Part shown: positions 5,293 through 5,971 of the stretch, piece after piece
Layout of the letters: each line of letters begins with the position of its first letter
Position numbering within the stretch: the first letter of the stretch is position 1
Assembly (NCBI GenBank): GCA_937952995.1
Contig: CALFYB010000310.1
Location: forward strand, 1 to 5,971
Length of the DNA: 5,971 bases
Source: an uncultured Caulobacteraceae bacterium
GTDB taxonomy: Bacteria > Pseudomonadota > Alphaproteobacteria > Caulobacterales > Caulobacteraceae
Direction: 5' to 3'
Program-made: the position numbers and the translations under genes
The notes under the pieces: model-generated
Told to the model about the DNA's origin: nothing
Seen by the model: the letters and a program-made list of their open reading frames with translations, nothing else
Database searches by the model: none

Positions 5293-5971
5293 TCCGCAAG
5301 ACCTCACTCATCGCCGCCGCCTCGGCCCTAAGCTTGCTCGGTGCGCTGCCCGCAGCGGCTCAGTCCATCGCTATTGTCGGCGGACGCATCCTCAGCCAAG
5401 GACCGGCCGGTGACATTGCCTCGGGAACGGTCCTGATCAAGGACGGCAAGATCGTCGCCGTCGGGGCCAAGGTCGCGGTTCCCGCCGATGCCAAGATCAT
5501 CGATGCCAGCGGCAAGACGGTCAGCCCCGGCCTTGTCCTGCCCAGCACCAGCCTGACCGTCGCAGAGGTCGAACAGATCGGCGACACGATGGACGACTCG
5601 GCTGGAAAGCGGATGGGCGCAGCCTTTGACGTGCAATATGGCGTCAATCCCAACTCGGCCCTGATCCCCCTGGCGCGGATCGGCGGGGTCACCCGCGCTG
5701 TTGTGACCCCGGTGCTGGGGCGCGGCGGCGATGGCGAAACAGCTGCCGACGGCCCGCCGCACCTACGGTCTGCGCAAGGGAACGATCCTCGCCTCCCTGG
5801 CCAACGCCGGGCTGCTGCTGGTCTCCATCCATGGTCCGGTGGACCTGCGGGGTTGGACACTGCTGGTGCCACTCGGGCAGGCATTCGTAGCCGCGCCACT
5901 CGTCATGATGCTGATCCTGCCGATCCTGCGAAGCATCGACCCGCGCTTGCGGTACGTCGCTGCGACGATGG
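5289..5971 (+). CDS. Secreted amidohydrolase-like paralogue lacking the HxH motif; 3' partial and probably disrupted
   Basis: The protein starts with a Sec signal peptide (about 1-25, ending LPAAAQS, no lipobox). It then repeats the beta domain of its upstream neighbour: GGRILSQGPAGDIASGTVLIKDGKIVAVG parallels the neighbour's GGHILTATGEDIASGTVVMDGGKIVAVG. At the metal site it reads SPGLVLPSTSLTV (79-91), where active members have PGxIDxHxH, so the two N-terminal metal histidines are absent. The later SALIPLARIGGVTRAVVTP (123-141) matches degenerate members of this paired family as I recall them. Homology is credible to about residue 150 (5738). Beyond that the frame stays open to the window edge, but the translation (PPHLRSAQGNDPRLPGQ and onward) looks like out-of-frame sequence. 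The true end of the gene is therefore not present or not intact here. A catalytically inactive partner of the first enzyme is an inference. Confidence 0.7.
   Translation, partial: MIRKTSLIAAASALSLLGALPAAAQSIAIVGGRILSQGPAGDIASGTVLIKDGKIVAVGAKVAVPADAKIIDASGKTVSPGLVLPSTSLTVAEVEQIGDTMDDSAGKRMGAAFDVQYGVNPNSALIPLARIGGVTRAVVTPVLGRGGDGETAADGPPHLRSAQGNDPRLPGQRRAAAGLHPWSGGPAGLDTAGATRAGIRSRATRHDADPADPAKHRPALAVRRCDD
5740..5829 (+). other. Fragment resembling a cation diffusion facilitator transporter
   Basis: Read in the frame of 5731 (a different frame from the amidohydrolase above) this gives PTARRTYGLRKGTILASLAN followed by AGLLLVSI. It resembles the conserved segment of cation diffusion facilitator (CzcD/ZitB-type) metal exporters that leads into a transmembrane helix. 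No complete gene is present: the expected preceding helices and the following family sequence are absent. The frame shows high GC at third positions and hydrophobic character, both of which support real coding origin. It is probably a short misjoined piece. Confidence 0.45.
5830..5971 (+). other. Fragment resembling an ABC-transporter permease (ThiP / iron type)
   Basis: Continuing in the frame of 5731, the translation becomes HGPVDLRGWTLLVPLGQAFV, then APLVMMLILPILRSIDPRLR, then YVAATM at the window edge. The pattern LVPLGQAxVAxPLVxxxxLPxLRxIDPRLRxxAAT is characteristic of binding-protein-dependent permeases of the thiamine and ferric-iron groups, just before their EAA loop. This does not follow from a cation diffusion facilitator, so a second join near 5830 is likely. 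It is partial at both ends. Confidence 0.5.

Noticed and set aside
4432..5307. 291-codon open frame antisense to the lipoprotein amidohydrolase
   Set aside because: It is a shadow caused by GC-rich codon bias; no domain or ribosome binding site is visible.
5360..5899. Minus-strand open frames over the second amidohydrolase and the 3' fragments
   Set aside because: The translations are arginine/proline/alanine-rich and family-less, typical of antisense frames.
5731..5971. An independent new gene starting at the ATG at 5731
   Set aside because: The translation begins in the middle of a transporter-like segment, and the two halves resemble different families, so a misjoin is more likely than a novel gene.

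Overview
The window looks like chromosomal DNA from an alphaproteobacterium. The evidence is the glnB-glnA order, the GlnA sequence with its alphaproteobacterial-style metal-site segment, the GC-rich third codon positions, and a tandem pair of exported amidohydrolases. I lean towards Caulobacterales (Caulobacter, Brevundimonas or Asticcacaulis type). That placement is inferred from general resemblance and is not proven here.

Layout. Positions 88-1496, minus strand, hold a two-gene operon: a histidine-phosphatase-superfamily protein (927-1496) followed 5 nt later by a free-standing ADP-dependent NAD(P)H-hydrate dehydratase, NnrD (88-921). A 373-nt divergent intergenic region (1497-1869) separates this operon from the plus-strand nitrogen operon. 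It contains a possible housekeeping promoter for the phosphatase and a possible sigma-54 promoter for glnB. glnB (1870-2208, PII signal protein) and glnA (2259-3665, glutamine synthetase I) lie 50 nt apart and form the classical nitrogen-assimilation unit. The unit is closed by a strong intrinsic terminator (3703-3732). A second plus-strand operon then begins: a lipoprotein amidohydrolase with a complete-looking metal site (3811-5292), overlapping by 4 nt a second, secreted amidohydrolase-like paralogue (from 5289) that lacks the HxH metal motif and is cut by the window edge.

How they work together. PII senses 2-oxoglutarate, ATP/ADP and glutamine status and, through UTase/ATase, sets the adenylylation state of GlnA. 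Both modification tyrosines are present (PII Y51, GlnA Y397). NnrD repairs damaged nicotinamide cofactors and has no evident functional tie to nitrogen. The amidohydrolase pair is predicted to act in the cell envelope on an unknown substrate.

The last ~235 bases do not continue the second amidohydrolase convincingly. From about 5735 the best coding frame switches. The new frame reads first like a short piece of a cation-diffusion-facilitator transporter, then from about 5830 like a piece of an ABC-transporter permease of the ThiP/iron type. I regard this as a probable assembly chimera at a contig end. I saw no tRNA, rRNA, CRISPR, IS element or convincing new system in the window.
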